DNA from: Rhizobium sp. FKL33
GTDB taxonomy: Bacteria; Pseudomonadota; Alphaproteobacteria; Rhizobiales; Rhizobiaceae
NCBI RefSeq assembly: GCF_005222915.1
Contig: NZ_STFX01000026.1
Span: forward strand, 1-64,000
Reading direction: 5' to 3'
DNA length: 64,000 bases
In this document: positions 34,801 to 44,116 of the stretch, one piece after another
How the letters are laid out: each line of letters starts with the position of its first letter
Numbering within the stretch: position 1 is the first letter of the stretch
Translations under genes and position numbers: made by a program
Notes under the pieces: model-generated
Databases searched by the model: none
The model's input: only the letters and a program-made list of their open reading frames with translations
What the model was told of the DNA's origin: nothing

Positions 34801-35303
34801 TCGATTACAAAGGTCCTGAACATAATTTTCTCGACCTTACCCTCCGACAGGAGATCCGCCCGCTCCTCCAGATCCTCCTTCAAATACTGAAAGCCGCGCG
34901 GGCCTTCGATCTGTTGCAAGGTGACGGTGCGGAGATAGCGCGCGATATCCTGGTGAATGGTTTCGGCGATCTTGACGTCGGGCTTGTCCTTGAACAGCAG
35001 CGCGACTTCCAAGCGGACCCATTTATCGGCTGGAAAGGCTAGGTTCGTGGTAATCGCCTCAAGTTGTGCGACTCCATTTTCCTCGGTCGAGATCGGCGGA
35101 AGGCCCTCGCCTTCCTTTTTCTCGCCTTCGGCTTTCTTTTCGGCCACTGCCGGCTTGGGGGCGTTCACGGTCGGGGCAAGCATGCCGCCGAGCACCCAGC
35201 CTCCAGCAGCTGCGACCACGGTGACGATCGCCACCGGCACGATGGTCATGACCAGGCCGGACTTTTTCTTTTCGACCGGTTGTTCTTCCGGAATGTCGAC
35301 CAT
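34797..35303 (-). CDS. fliL: Flagellar basal body-associated protein FliL
   Basis: Single-pass membrane protein that supports stator function near the motor. 168 aa. TM at about residues 15-40 (VMTIVPVAIVTVVAAAGGWVLGG-like), a Lys/Glu-rich linker (EKKAEGEKKEGEG), then the FliL domain (WVRLEVALLFKDKPDVKIAE ... KVEKIMFRTFVIE). It starts behind GAGGAGA and is coupled to fliP by a 4-bp overlap. Confidence 0.93.
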   Translation of the reverse strand: MVDIPEEQPVEKKKSGLVMTIVPVAIVTVVAAAGGWVLGGMLAPTVNAPKPAVAEKKAEGEKKEGEGLPPISTEENGVAQLEAITTNLAFPADKWVRLEVALLFKDKPDVKIAETIHQDIARYLRTVTLQQIEGPRGFQYLKEDLEERADLLSEGKVEKIMFRTFVIE

Positions 35304-35345
35304 ATCGTCTCCTCGGGCCCGACGCGCTGAACGGATCGCGATCCG

Positions 35346-36056
35346 TCAGAAAACGCCGAAGATATCGACCGCCTGCTGACCCACCGGCGGGTTCTGGATT
35401 TCGGACAGACGGCCGCGGCCGCCATAGGAGATGCGCGCCTCGGCAATCTTGTCGTAGGACAGCTTGTTGTCGGCGTCGACGTCCTGCGGGCGAACGATAC
35501 CGGCGAGGTTGAGAACGCGGATTTCCTGGTTGACCCGCACTTCCTGCGAGCCGCTGATCAGAAGATTGCCGTTGTCGAGCACGCCGGTAACGACCACGGC
35601 GAGCTGCAACGACAGTTTTTCCTTGCGCTCGATCGAGCCGTCGCCGGTCGATGACGAGGACGAACTGTTGCTCAAAGAGCCGTCCGCTTCGATATCTTTG
35701 ATAATGCCCGTGTTCGAGACCGAGTACCCCTTCTTCCAGGACGTGTCACGGCTGCGGTCCGTCTTGTTGTCGAACGTCGCCGAATCGTCGATTTCGATCG
35801 TCACGGTCAGGATATCGCCGACCTTGAGGGCGCGGGCGTCCTTGAACAGAGCCGCCTTGGAGTCGCTCCACAGCGAGTACCCAGTGGCGATTTGAGACGG
35901 CTGCTTGGGATATTGGCCCATCTCGTTGGTCTTGGTGAATTGCAGACCGGTGCCGATCGGGCTCATAGCCGGCGCTCGATTGAGCTCCTTGACCGACTTG
36001 GCGTTGCATCCCGCGACGACAACAAAGCCCGCCATCAAAAAGAGTTTATAATTCAT
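35346..36056 (-). CDS. flgH: Flagellar L-ring lipoprotein FlgH
   Basis: Outer-membrane ring subunit, 236 aa. The signal peptide ends in a lipobox (FVVVAGCNA, Cys16). The FlgH domain includes SLWSDSKAALFKDARALKVGDILTV, IEIDDSATFDNKT and ISGSQEVRVNQEIRVLNLAGIVRP. It overlaps motE by 4 bp. The genetic order flgI-motE-flgH is typical of rhizobia. Confidence 0.95.
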   Translation of the reverse strand: MNYKLFLMAGFVVVAGCNAKSVKELNRAPAMSPIGTGLQFTKTNEMGQYPKQPSQIATGYSLWSDSKAALFKDARALKVGDILTVTIEIDDSATFDNKTDRSRDTSWKKGYSVSNTGIIKDIEADGSLSNSSSSSSTGDGSIERKEKLSLQLAVVVTGVLDNGNLLISGSQEVRVNQEIRVLNLAGIVRPQDVDADNKLSYDKIAEARISYGGRGRLSEIQNPPVGQQAVDIFGVF

Positions 36057-36601
36057 GACGGGTCTCTCGATGTGCTGCGATTACCGGCCGCCGAGATGAT
36101 CGAGGCGACCAATGCCGCCTTCTTGGCTTCCATTTCAGTCAGTATCAGGCTGGATTTGGCTGGGCTCAACTTCATCACGATCGCCGACGCCAGATTGGGA
36201 TCGATGAGCTCCAATTGCTGCGCGGCTGCGTCCGGCGCCATCTTCTTGTAGATGTCTACGAGCCCGGCTTCCGCCTGCTTGGAGAAGGCGTCACGCTTCT
36301 TCATCCAGTCTTCGTATTCCGCCTTGCGCTTTTCGAGAACGGCGATGCGTTCGTCGACCTGCGTCTGCAGCTTTTCGAGTTCTGTCCTTTGAAGGGCATA
36401 GCGCTGATCGCGCGCGGCGTCGGCGATGTTGGCGCAAAAGGCGCGAATTTCCTCGCGCGCCGTCTTGACCGCCGGCTTTGGCGTGGACTTTTCCTGATTT
36501 TCTTCGGCAGACATGGCCGTCATCGGGCCAATGCCGAGGCATAACCCCATCACGAGCGCCATTCGAAGTCCGACCGTCAAGGTTTTCGACTTATTCGTCA
36601 T
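36053..36601 (-). CDS. motE: Motility protein MotE, MotC chaperone
   Basis: Periplasmic helical protein that in Sinorhizobium assists folding of MotC. 182 aa. Signal peptide (MALVMGLCLGIGPMTAMSAEE), coiled-coil middle (ELEKLQTQVDERIAVLEKRK), and MgtE-N-like end (YKKMAPDAAAQQLELIDPNL ... AIVMKLSPAKSSLILTEM). It overlaps both flgI and flgH by 4 bp. Confidence 0.9.
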   Translation of the reverse strand: MTNKSKTLTVGLRMALVMGLCLGIGPMTAMSAEENQEKSTPKPAVKTAREEIRAFCANIADAARDQRYALQRTELEKLQTQVDERIAVLEKRKAEYEDWMKKRDAFSKQAEAGLVDIYKKMAPDAAAQQLELIDPNLASAIVMKLSPAKSSLILTEMEAKKAALVASIISAAGNRSTSRDPS

Positions 36602-37713
36602 TGCAACACAAGCTCCGCCTGCAGCGCACCCGCCGACTTGATCCCCTGGAGAATGGCGATGATGCCGTCAGGCTTCACCCCGATCGAATTCAACCCGGAC
36701 ACGAGCGTCTTCAGGTTGGAGCCCTTGAGAATCGCCACCTTGCTGTTGGCCTGCTGGGCGATGATGTCCGTCTGCGGCTGCACGGCTGTCTCGCCGTTCG
36801 AGAAGGGCAGCGGCTGCACGACGGTCGGGTTTTCGCTGACCTGAACAGTCAAAGTGCCATAGCTGACGGCGACCTCGGAGATGCGGACATCCGCGCCGAT
36901 CACGATCGTCCCCGTGCGTTCGTTGACAACCACCTTTGCCGGTGTGTCGGTATCAATGGGCAGGTTCTCGATTTCCGCCATCAACCGGGCGAGATCCGCG
37001 CGACGGGGCTTCTCGACGACGACTTCCTGCGAATCGTTCACGGAAGCGATCGGTCCGCCATAGGCTTGGCTCGAGAAAGCATTAATTGCGTCGGTCATGC
37101 GCACCGCCGTCGAAAAATCGGGATTGCGCAACTGCAGAACGAGATTGACCGAATCCTTGAAGCGCGACGGCAGGGGGCGTTCGATGATGGCGCCGTTCGG
37201 CACGCGGCCAGCAGTCGCCACGCCTTGCGTCAATTGCGTCGCGTCGCCCGATGCGGAGAAGCCGGAGACAATCAGGGGGCCCTGAGCGACGGCGTAGATC
37301 TGTCCGTCCGCGCCGGTGAGCGATGTCATCACCAGCGTGCCGCCGCGTAGCGACGTGGCGTCGCCGAGCGAACTGACCGCCACATCCATGCGGCTGCCAG
37401 GGCTGGCGAAAGGCGGAAGCGTCGCGGTGACCATGACGGCGGCGATATTCTTGGAGCGGTTTTCGCCGCCCTGCGTGGAAATGCCGAGATTCTGTAACAT
37501 TGCGCGCAACGATTGTTCGGTAAAGGGCGAAGACCGCAGACTATCGCCGGAACCCTGCAAGCCGACGACAAGACCATAGCCGATCAGCTGGTTGTCGCGG
37601 CCGGCCTGCAAGGACGCCACATCCTTGATGCGCGCGGTCGCCGCCGCGTGCGAAGGCGAGGCGGCCGACAGCGTCATCAGGCTTGCCAGGATCAGGGCGA
37701 CGATTTTTCTCAT
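36598..37713 (-). CDS. flgI: Flagellar P-ring protein FlgI
   Basis: Periplasmic ring around the rod, 371 aa with a signal peptide (IVALILASLMTLSAASPSHA). Family motifs are RIKDVASLQAGRDNQLIGYG, VVGLQGSGDSLRSSPFT, NIAAVMVTATLPPFASPG and the C-terminal LVSGLNSIGVKPDGIIAILQ. It overlaps flgA by 4 bp. Confidence 0.97.
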   Translation of the reverse strand: MRKIVALILASLMTLSAASPSHAAATARIKDVASLQAGRDNQLIGYGLVVGLQGSGDSLRSSPFTEQSLRAMLQNLGISTQGGENRSKNIAAVMVTATLPPFASPGSRMDVAVSSLGDATSLRGGTLVMTSLTGADGQIYAVAQGPLIVSGFSASGDATQLTQGVATAGRVPNGAIIERPLPSRFKDSVNLVLQLRNPDFSTAVRMTDAINAFSSQAYGGPIASVNDSQEVVVEKPRRADLARLMAEIENLPIDTDTPAKVVVNERTGTIVIGADVRISEVAVSYGTLTVQVSENPTVVQPLPFSNGETAVQPQTDIIAQQANSKVAILKGSNLKTLVSGLNSIGVKPDGIIAILQGIKSAGALQAELVLQ

Positions 37714-38192
37714 TTCTGCACCACCAGGATCGAACTGTCCGGCCTGACCGTGCCGGATATGATGACGCCGGTATCGGTGTTGCGAACCTTGATGAGGTCG
37801 CCGACCACGCCGTCATTGAGCGGCGTGCCCGCCGCCGTGATCTTGAGGCCGCCATTGTCATAGACGAGGATGACCTTGTCGCCACGGCGGACAGCCCACG
37901 CTTCGCGCAACGCGGCGATCATGATCGTCCGATTGGGGAGAAGCGTCCGGGTTGTCACGAACCCCGTGACTTCCGACAATTTCTGCGCGTAGCCGGGCGC
38001 AATGTTGGGGTTGGTGACCGGCACCGTCTTCAACTGGCCTTCGGTGATTTCCTGGCCGGGATAGATGATTTGAGTGGGGACGACCGCCATGCCGAAATCA
38101 GCAGCCGTCGCCGAGCCCACCATCGCCAAAGACGCCATGGCCAACGCCAGCGCCCTCAGCCCATGTCTCTTATGCCGCATGCCTGTCATCAT
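37710..38192 (-). CDS. flgA: Flagellar P-ring assembly chaperone FlgA
   Basis: Periplasmic chaperone for FlgI, 160 aa, single-SAF-domain length as in rhizobia. The signal peptide region is LRALALAMASLAMVGSATAA. The body has VVPTQIIYPGQEITEGQLKT, GFVTTRTLLPNRTIMIAAL and VRRGDKVILVYDNGGLKIT typical of SAF/FlgA. Two adjacent ATG codons and a third at codon 5 could each be the start. Confidence 0.92.
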   Translation of the reverse strand: MMTGMRHKRHGLRALALAMASLAMVGSATAADFGMAVVPTQIIYPGQEITEGQLKTVPVTNPNIAPGYAQKLSEVTGFVTTRTLLPNRTIMIAALREAWAVRRGDKVILVYDNGGLKITAAGTPLNDGVVGDLIKVRNTDTGVIISGTVRPDSSILVVQK

Positions 38193-38208
38193 GGTGGTCC
38201 ACTTTTCC

Positions 38209-38997
38209 TTACTTCATGCTCTGGCTCACCGTCTTGGACATTTCGTCCGCGGTGGTGATGACCTTCGAGTTCATTTCATAAGCGCGCTGGGCCGAGATCA
38301 GATCCGTGATTTCCTTGACCGAATCCACGTTCGAGCTTTCCAGATAGCCCTGCTTCACATAGCCGAAGCCCGTGTCGTCGCCGACGCCGACAATCGCTGT
38401 GCCCGAGGCGGTGGTTTCCTGATAGAGGTTGCCGCCGAGTTCCTTGAGGCCCGCTTCGTTGACAAAATTGGCGAGCTGCAGCTGGCCAAGCTGCGTCTGG
38501 GTCGTATCCGTGCCGATCGTCGCGTAGACTTCGCCGGAGCGGTTGATGGTAATCTCGGTCGCATCGCTGGGAACAGTGATGGTGGGAATGACGAGATAGC
38601 CGTCAGCCGTCACCAATTCGCCATTCTCGTTCTTGTTGAACGCGCCATCACGCGTGTAGAGGGTAGAGCCATCCGGAGCCTGGATCTGGAAGAACCCACG
38701 GCCAACGATGGCCATATCGAAGTTGTTGCTGGTTTCGCTGAGATCGCCCTGCTCGAACAGGTTGCGAACAGCCGAGGTCTTGACGCCGAGGCCGATATTG
38801 ATGCCCTCGGGCACCGTGGCCTGGTTTGCTGTGTTGGCAACCCCCGCCGCGCGATCCGTCTGGTAGAGAAGATCAGTGAATTCGGCGCGCGCGCGCTTGT
38901 AACCCGTCGTATTGATGTTCGCGATGTTGTTCGCGATCACTTCGAGATTGGTCTGCTGTGCGTTCATGCCGGTGGCGGCGATCGATAGCGCTCTCAT
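38209..38997 (-). CDS. flgG: Distal rod protein FlgG
   Basis: 262 aa, standard length. N-terminal [20 protein letters not shown] and [18 protein letters not shown] are the distal-rod hallmarks. The C-terminal [20 protein letters not shown] is the D0 helix. It starts behind GAGGGTAACGA, 9 bp after fliE. Confidence 0.97.
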   Translation of the reverse strand: MRALSIAATGMNAQQTNLEVIANNIANINTTGYKRARAEFTDLLYQTDRAAGVANTANQATVPEGINIGLGVKTSAVRNLFEQGDLSETSNNFDMAIVGRGFFQIQAPDGSTLYTRDGAFNKNENGELVTADGYLVIPTITVPSDATEITINRSGEVYATIGTDTTQTQLGQLQLANFVNEAGLKELGGNLYQETTASGTAIVGVGDDTGFGYVKQGYLESSNVDSVKEITDLISAQRAYEMNSKVITTADEMSKTVSQSMK

Positions 38998-39006
38998 TCG
39001 TTACCC

Positions 39007-39327
39007 TCAGATGTTCATCTTCACGATGTCGAGATAGGCCGAGACAACCTTGTCGCGGAACGCCATCGCCGTTTGCAGTGTCTGGTCTGCGGTCATGACA
39101 GTCTCGACGACCTCGCGAACGCTGGCCTTGCCGAGCATGCCGTCCATGGATTTGGTCTCGGCCGCCTTGAGATTGTCGACGAAGGACGTGCCGATATTCG
39201 ACATGAAATCCGCGAAGCTGGCGCTCGCGGCGCCGGCTTCCATGGAGGGCTGGATCTCGGCCATCTCGCCGATCTTCTTGGATTCAGAGGCCAGGGAGGC
39301 GCTCAATGCGCTGATGGATTCAATCAT
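39007..39327 (-). CDS. fliE: Hook-basal body complex protein FliE
   Basis: Links the MS ring to the rod. 106 aa, helical, with [20 protein letters not shown] and the conserved C-terminus [20 protein letters not shown]. It overlaps flgC by 4 bp. Confidence 0.94.
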   Translation of the reverse strand: MIESISALSASLASESKKIGEMAEIQPSMEAGAASASFADFMSNIGTSFVDNLKAAETKSMDGMLGKASVREVVETVMTADQTLQTAMAFRDKVVSAYLDIVKMNI

Positions 39328-39743
39328 TGTGATGACCTCAGAAGATCGATGGTTGAGGAGATCAGATCGCGGGTCTGACGAATGGATTGCAGATTGGCCT
39401 CATAGGAACGGTTTGCTTCTCGCATATCGGCCATTTCGAGCAGCACGTTCACATTCGGATATTTCACGTTCCCGTTCGGATCGGCGGCGGGATTGCCCGG
39501 CTCGTATTCGGTCACGAAATCTGACGTATCGACGCCGATCCGCTTCACCTGGACCTTCTCCACGCCCGAGGCGCGATCGAGTTCATCCGCAAAGCTGATG
39601 GTCTTGCGTCGATAGGGATCGGCGCCCGGCGTGTCGCCGGTGGAGCGCGCATTGGCGAGGTTTTCCGACACGACGCGGAGACGCGTCGACTGGGCGGAAA
39701 GGCCCGAAGCGGAGATGGCGAGGGAATCAGAAAGCGGATCCAT
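39324..39743 (-). CDS. flgC: Proximal rod protein FlgC
   Basis: 139 aa. N-terminal [20 protein letters not shown] and [20 protein letters not shown] are family motifs; C-terminal [20 protein letters not shown] is also conserved. It lies 3 bp after flgB. Confidence 0.95.
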   Translation of the reverse strand: MDPLSDSLAISASGLSAQSTRLRVVSENLANARSTGDTPGADPYRRKTISFADELDRASGVEKVQVKRIGVDTSDFVTEYEPGNPAADPNGNVKYPNVNVLLEMADMREANRSYEANLQSIRQTRDLISSTIDLLRSSQ

Positions 39744-39746
39744 AGA

Positions 39747-40130
39747 TTACCCCTTCCTCACGGCCGTCAGCATCATCTTGTTGAAAGCTTTGACGATTGC
39801 GGTGTTGAGATCGTAGTCGCGACGAATCTGACCCTGCTTCATCAATTCTTCGGAGAGATCGACAGAGTTGCCGGAGAGCTTTGCGACCGCCTTCTTGTCC
39901 TCGTCAGACTGGACCACATAGGTCGAGGTCGGCGTATCGGAAAAATGGGCCGGATTGGTCGCGGCCATCGGCGTCGTCTGGTTCTGCAACACGAATTCGA
40001 AAGGCGCGACGTCTTTGGCCCTGAAGGCCGGCGTGTTGGCGTTGGCGATATTACCGGATACGGCGCCTTGGCGAACCGAAAGCCACTCCGCCTGTCGCGA
40101 CGCCAATTCAAATAGTTGAATCGGTTGCAT
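39747..40130 (-). CDS. flgB: Proximal rod protein FlgB
   Basis: 127 aa. N-terminal LASRQAEWLSVRQGAVSGNI and ANANTPAFRAKDVAPFEFVL are FlgB-typical; the C-terminus DYDLNTAIVKAFNKMMLTAV is the rod helix. It is the first gene of the ten-gene operon ending at fliP. Its promoter must lie in the 170-bp gap after 40130, which also holds GGGAC-TT-GTCCC near 40203. Confidence 0.93.
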   Translation of the reverse strand: MQPIQLFELASRQAEWLSVRQGAVSGNIANANTPAFRAKDVAPFEFVLQNQTTPMAATNPAHFSDTPTSTYVVQSDEDKKAVAKLSGNSVDLSEELMKQGQIRRDYDLNTAIVKAFNKMMLTAVRKG

Positions 40131-40250
40131 AGGTGTTCTCCGTCTTCATGACCGAACTTTTGTCTTCATGACACAATGGACCATAGAGACAGAATCTTGC
40201 GCGGGACTTGTCCCGGAAGCCGCAATTTTCAGGGTCTGGCCGCAAAACGC

Positions 40251-40276
40251 AAAAATGGGCGGCACAGGCCGCCCAT
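40251..40276 (-). terminator. Strong terminator of the flgF-fliI operon
   Basis: A 9-bp perfect stem ATGGGCGGC / GCCGCCCAT with loop ACAG, followed on the minus strand by TTTTTGCGTTTTGCG. It lies just after the stop of the unknown gene that follows fliI. Confidence 0.88.
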
Positions 40277-40303
40277 AGCGTTTCACCACGTCCGCGAGCG
40301 CCG

Positions 40304-40867
40304 TTACTGTCCGACGCCGTAGACAGTTCCCTGGTCGGTCACGACAACCCATTTGCCGTCGCGCTGTTCGAGCGACGCCACTTTGGAGGCGTCCGGCAGG
40401 ACCGAACCGGGCTGGACAAGATAGACGCCGCCCTTGTCCTCGATCATCGCCCGGCCGTTGGCGACGTGCAGAACCTTGAATTTCATGGCGTCGCCCGGAA
40501 AGGCCTGATCAAGGGGAGACACGCCGCTGTCCTCGCCAAAATCCTTGCCGATGTCGGGAACAGAGCCGGTAATGATCTTTTCGCCGCCAAGCGGATCGCC
40601 GCTCTTCTCGTCGCGGTCGACGATGGCCGCCGGCGACGGGTTAACGATTGCCCTGCCCGCCCATTCCGGAAGATCGCGCGACAATTCCCGAACCGCGACA
40701 TGGATGCCGAACTTGTCCTCATTGAAGAACACGTACCAGGGGAAGAAGGCCGCCGTCATCGCGAGCGCGGCCCCGGACCAGCCGATGATGCGGTCTACGG
40801 TCCAAAACGGCTTGCGCAGCGCTTTCTTGGGCGGAGCGACGGGTTCGTCTGCGTCAAAATCTGTCAT
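40304..40867 (-). CDS. Unknown single-pass membrane protein in the fliI operon
   Basis: Conserved in rhizobial flagellar clusters between fliI and flgB, function unknown. 187 aa. There is a short Pro/Lys-rich cytoplasmic N-terminus and a TM at about residues 29-48 (IIGWSGAALAMTAAFFPWYV). A ~130-residue outer part follows, ending in a small beta-rich unit (KFKVLHVANGRAMIED...GKWVVVTDQGTVYGV). That unit resembles the ring-linking domains of secretion systems, although this is only a visual impression. ATG at 40867 follows GAGGTGAC and begins 2 bp after the fliI stop; a GTG two codons earlier would overlap fliI by 4 bp. Confidence 0.8.
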   Translation of the reverse strand: MTDFDADEPVAPPKKALRKPFWTVDRIIGWSGAALAMTAAFFPWYVFFNEDKFGIHVAVRELSRDLPEWAGRAIVNPSPAAIVDRDEKSGDPLGGEKIITGSVPDIGKDFGEDSGVSPLDQAFPGDAMKFKVLHVANGRAMIEDKGGVYLVQPGSVLPDASKVASLEQRDGKWVVVTDQGTVYGVGQ

Positions 40868-40869
40868 TG

Positions 40870-42267
40870 TCACCTCGGGCGCCCGTTGGCGCCGTTACCC
40901 GGCTGGTTGGCGCTCTTCAGCGCGGAGGCCAGATCGGCGAACGCGTCGCGGGCCGGCCTTTCTCCAGGACTTTGCTTCAGGATTTCGTAGATCGGCGGCA
41001 CCTGCTTGACCGCCATGTCGAGGTCCGGATCCGCGCCGGCGCGATAACCGCCGATCAATCGAAGGTCGCGCGTTTCCTCATATTTGTGGATCAGCGTCTT
41101 CAGACGCGACACCAGCTTCTCTTCGTCCGGCGTCCATGCCTTGCGGGCAAGACGCGAAATCGAGGCCAGCGGATCGATAGGCGGATAGCGGCCTTCTTCA
41201 GCCAGCGCGCGGTCCAAGACGATATGACCGTCCAGAATGCCGCGGGCGGCGTCGGCGATCGGGTCGTTATGGTTGTCGCCATCGACCAGGATCGAAATGA
41301 TGGCGGTGATCGCTCCCGCGCCTTCCGGCCCCGGGCCGGCGCGTTCGAGCAGTTTCGGCAGTTCCGTGAACACCGATGCCGGATAACCGCGCGCCACCGG
41401 CGGCTCGCCGGACGCTGTCGCCACTTCTCGGATCGCATGGGCGAAACGGGTGACGCTGTCGACGATGAGCAGCACATTCTTGCCCTCGTCGCGGAAATGT
41501 TCGGCGATGGTCACCGCCGAAAGCGGCGCCATCTTGCGCAGCATCGGGCTCTCATCGGAGGTCGCGACCACAGCGACGGACTTCTTCAGATGCGGTCCGA
41601 GCGTATCTTCAATGAATTCACGGACTTCACGACCGCGTTCGCCGACCAGCGCAATCACCACGCGATCAAAGGCGTCGGCGCGGGCGAGCATAGACAACAG
41701 CGTCGACTTGCCTACACCCGATCCGGCGAAGACGCCGAGGCGTTGACCGTGGCAGAGAGGAGCGAAGATATCGATGGCGCGCACACCGGTGCGGAAGCCC
41801 TTCGACACCCGCTGTCGGGTCATCGACGGCGGCGCCGTGTTGGAAATAGACCGCGCAACGCGTCCCTGTGCGATCGGACCGAGTCCGTCGATGGGCTCGC
41901 CGAGCGAGTTGACGGTGCGTCCGCACCAGCTATCGTCGGGATTGAGCCGGAAGGCGCCTCGCTTGAGGATAATGTCGTCTATGCCGATCGGATCACCAGG
42001 CTCGATCGGGCAGACATAGACGAGATCCGGCTCCACGCGCACGACCTCGCCAAGGTGAATCCCGGAATCGCTGCGATGTGCGACGAATTCGCCGAGGCGA
42101 ACATGCCGGGACAGGCCCGTAACCGTGTAGTGCCCAGCCGCGATTGTCTTGACCCGCCCCGCATGCGCGACAAGCGCGCCCGGTTGATTGAAACGCTGGA
42201 ACAGGGCGCCGATCGCGGCCATCCTGTCGCCGGCGCTCCCTGTCTTCTCTTCCATCAACCTATCCAT
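40870..42267 (-). CDS. fliI: Flagellum-specific export ATPase FliI
   Basis: Hexameric ATPase of the export apparatus, 465 aa. Walker A is GVFAGSGVGKSTLLSMLA near residue 190, and Walker B is NVLLIVDSVTRFAHAIRE. The F1-type signature SISRLARKAWTPDE is present. Family motif GEPIDGLG lies near residue 122. It follows flgF after 14 bp. The FliH-like (29303) and FliJ-like (14515) genes could encode its partners. Confidence 0.97.
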   Translation of the reverse strand: MDRLMEEKTGSAGDRMAAIGALFQRFNQPGALVAHAGRVKTIAAGHYTVTGLSRHVRLGEFVAHRSDSGIHLGEVVRVEPDLVYVCPIEPGDPIGIDDIILKRGAFRLNPDDSWCGRTVNSLGEPIDGLGPIAQGRVARSISNTAPPSMTRQRVSKGFRTGVRAIDIFAPLCHGQRLGVFAGSGVGKSTLLSMLARADAFDRVVIALVGERGREVREFIEDTLGPHLKKSVAVVATSDESPMLRKMAPLSAVTIAEHFRDEGKNVLLIVDSVTRFAHAIREVATASGEPPVARGYPASVFTELPKLLERAGPGPEGAGAITAIISILVDGDNHNDPIADAARGILDGHIVLDRALAEEGRYPPIDPLASISRLARKAWTPDEEKLVSRLKTLIHKYEETRDLRLIGGYRAGADPDLDMAVKQVPPIYEILKQSPGERPARDAFADLASALKSANQPGNGANGRPR

Positions 42268-42281
42268 TCAAATCCGCCCGA

Positions 42282-43007
42282 TCAGGACGCCCCGCCGAGA
42301 GTTTTGATCGCGCTGGTCAGCGAGCCTTCATTGTCGCGCATCAGTTGCGTGACATAGTCGAACGTCCGCTGCACGGTGATCATTTCGGTCATTTGCTTGA
42401 GCGGATTGACATTGGCTTGCTCGACATAGCCCTGAAGCACGCCTGCGTCCGCCCGATCGACGACGGGCTGCGGCGCTTCGGTGGGGATGACCGCCGAGTT
42501 GCCCGCGCGCGTGAAATTGGGGCCAATATTGGCCGACATCAGCCCGAGCGTCGCGACAGGTCTTCCATCCTGGTAGAGAATTCCGTCTGTAGACGCCGTG
42601 GGCGTGCCGCCCTGCGCGTTGAGCTGGATCGGCGCGCCGCCGGCGTCGAGAACCGGATATCCTTCGAGCGTCACGAGATCGCCGGTTTCCAGCATCGAAA
42701 AGCGCCCGTCGCGGGTCACTGCATTGCCGGCGGGAGACGCCACATAGAACCAGACATCGCCCTTGGTGGCGAAGTCCAACTGATTTCCGGTCTGGGTGAT
42801 CGCGCCGTTGTCCGCCGAGAGATACTCTTCGCCAGGCGAGACGTAGCCGACGCGCGCGCCTTCAGCCTTGGTCATCACCTCGTCAAACTTCACCTGGGTC
42901 GCCCGGAAGCCGACCGTGTTCATGTTGGCGAGATTGTCGGCGATTGTGTTGAGCCGCTTTTCAAGCGACAGCTGTGACGACAGCGCAACGTAAAGACTGG
43001 TTTCCAT
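42282..43007 (-). CDS. flgF: Proximal rod protein FlgF
   Basis: 241 aa. N-terminal SLEKRLNTIADNLANMNTVG and FRATQVKFDEVM mark the rod family; C-terminal EQANVNPLKQMTEMITVQRT is conserved. ATG at 43007 follows AGAGGGCG; the frame is open much farther upstream, into motA on the other strand, and that extension is rejected. It is the first gene of the flgF-fliI operon, divergent from motA. Confidence 0.95.
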   Translation of the reverse strand: METSLYVALSSQLSLEKRLNTIADNLANMNTVGFRATQVKFDEVMTKAEGARVGYVSPGEEYLSADNGAITQTGNQLDFATKGDVWFYVASPAGNAVTRDGRFSMLETGDLVTLEGYPVLDAGGAPIQLNAQGGTPTASTDGILYQDGRPVATLGLMSANIGPNFTRAGNSAVIPTEAPQPVVDRADAGVLQGYVEQANVNPLKQMTEMITVQRTFDYVTQLMRDNEGSLTSAIKTLGGAS

Positions 43008-43223
43008 GCTCGCCCTCTGACCGGGTCTCATACCCGGTGATACACTGCCTCGAGCGAAAGCCGCTGAGACCGCGACTCCCTGTTTGGGGGAAATATCGGC
43101 GACGTCGCTTGCGCGAAACTGTCCCCTCGACACCCCGAAGGAAGGGCCCGATCCAACAGCTTCACACAAGCAAGAAACCGTATCCAAAGCTGGATTTATT
43201 GTGAGATCAGCGCAGGCGGCGTC
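43008..43223. promoter_or_regulatory. Divergent promoter region between flgF and motA
   Basis: A 216-bp gap that must hold promoters for the flgF-fliI operon (minus) and the motA-flhB operon (plus). No full CtrA box or clear palindrome is visible. The last 50 bases before motA are AT-richer. Confidence 0.5.
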
Positions 43224-44099
43224 ATGAACATCATTATCGGCTTGGTCATTGTTTTCGGCTGCATCATCGGCAGCTTCCTTGCGACGGGCGGCCATCTTGA
43301 AGTGCTTTGGCAGCCTTACGAATTCCTTGTCATCATCGGTTGCGGCCTCGGCGCCTTCATTGCCGGCACGCCGATGAAAGTCATCAAGGATTCGGGCAAG
43401 GCAATCGGCGAGGCGTTCAAGAACGCCGTGCCGAAGGAGCGCAACTATCTGGATACGCTTGGATGTCTGTATGCGCTGATGCGCGACCTGCGCACCAAAT
43501 CGCGCAACGAGATCGAAGCGCATATCGACAATCCCGATGAATCCACCATTTTCCAGAATTCTCCGTCGGTTCTCAAGAATACCGAACTCAGAGCTTTCAT
43601 CTGCGACTATGTCCGTCTGATCATCATCGGCAATGCGCGCAGCCACGAAATCGAAGCGCTGATGGACGAAGAAATTCAGACCATCGACCACGACAAGATG
43701 AAGGCTTTCACCCAGCTTCAGAACATGGGCGACTCCTTCCCGGCCATCGGTATCGTGGCCGCCGTTCTCGGCGTTATCCACGCCATGGGCGCCATTACGG
43801 AACCGCCTGAAGTTCTGGGCCATCTGATCGGCGCGGCACTTGTCGGAACGTTTACCGGGATTCTACTTTCCTACTGCATCATGAACCCGCTGATCTATAT
43901 GATCAAAGCGGTTCGGAGTAAGCAGCTTCGTCTCTACGTGATCGTCAAGCAGACGCTGATCGCATACATGAACGGCTCCGTGCCCCAGGTCGCGCTCGAA
44001 TATGGCCGCAAGACTATTTCCTCCTATGAGCGCCCGTCGATCGACGCGGTTGAGCAGGAAATGATGAATCCGGGCGGCGGCGGCGAAAAGGCGGCGTGA
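43224..44099 (+). CDS. motA: Flagellar stator protein MotA
   Basis: Four-helix proton channel subunit of the stator, 291 aa. First [22 protein letters not shown]; third and fourth helices include [20 protein letters not shown] and [20 protein letters not shown]. The cytoplasmic loop with charged residues interacts with FliG. It is followed by fliM with stop and start nearly touching. motB is encoded at 27879, about 14 kb away. Confidence 0.97.
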   Translation: MNIIIGLVIVFGCIIGSFLATGGHLEVLWQPYEFLVIIGCGLGAFIAGTPMKVIKDSGKAIGEAFKNAVPKERNYLDTLGCLYALMRDLRTKSRNEIEAHIDNPDESTIFQNSPSVLKNTELRAFICDYVRLIIIGNARSHEIEALMDEEIQTIDHDKMKAFTQLQNMGDSFPAIGIVAAVLGVIHAMGAITEPPEVLGHLIGAALVGTFTGILLSYCIMNPLIYMIKAVRSKQLRLYVIVKQTLIAYMNGSVPQVALEYGRKTISSYERPSIDAVEQEMMNPGGGGEKAA

Positions 44100-44116
44100 T
44101 GACGGAGGGTGTGGCA

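Noticed and set aside
43008-43823. Upstream extension of the flgF frame through the divergent promoter into motA
   Set aside because: Rod proteins start as METSLYVAL at 43007, a good ribosome site is there, and the extension would overlap motA and its promoter.
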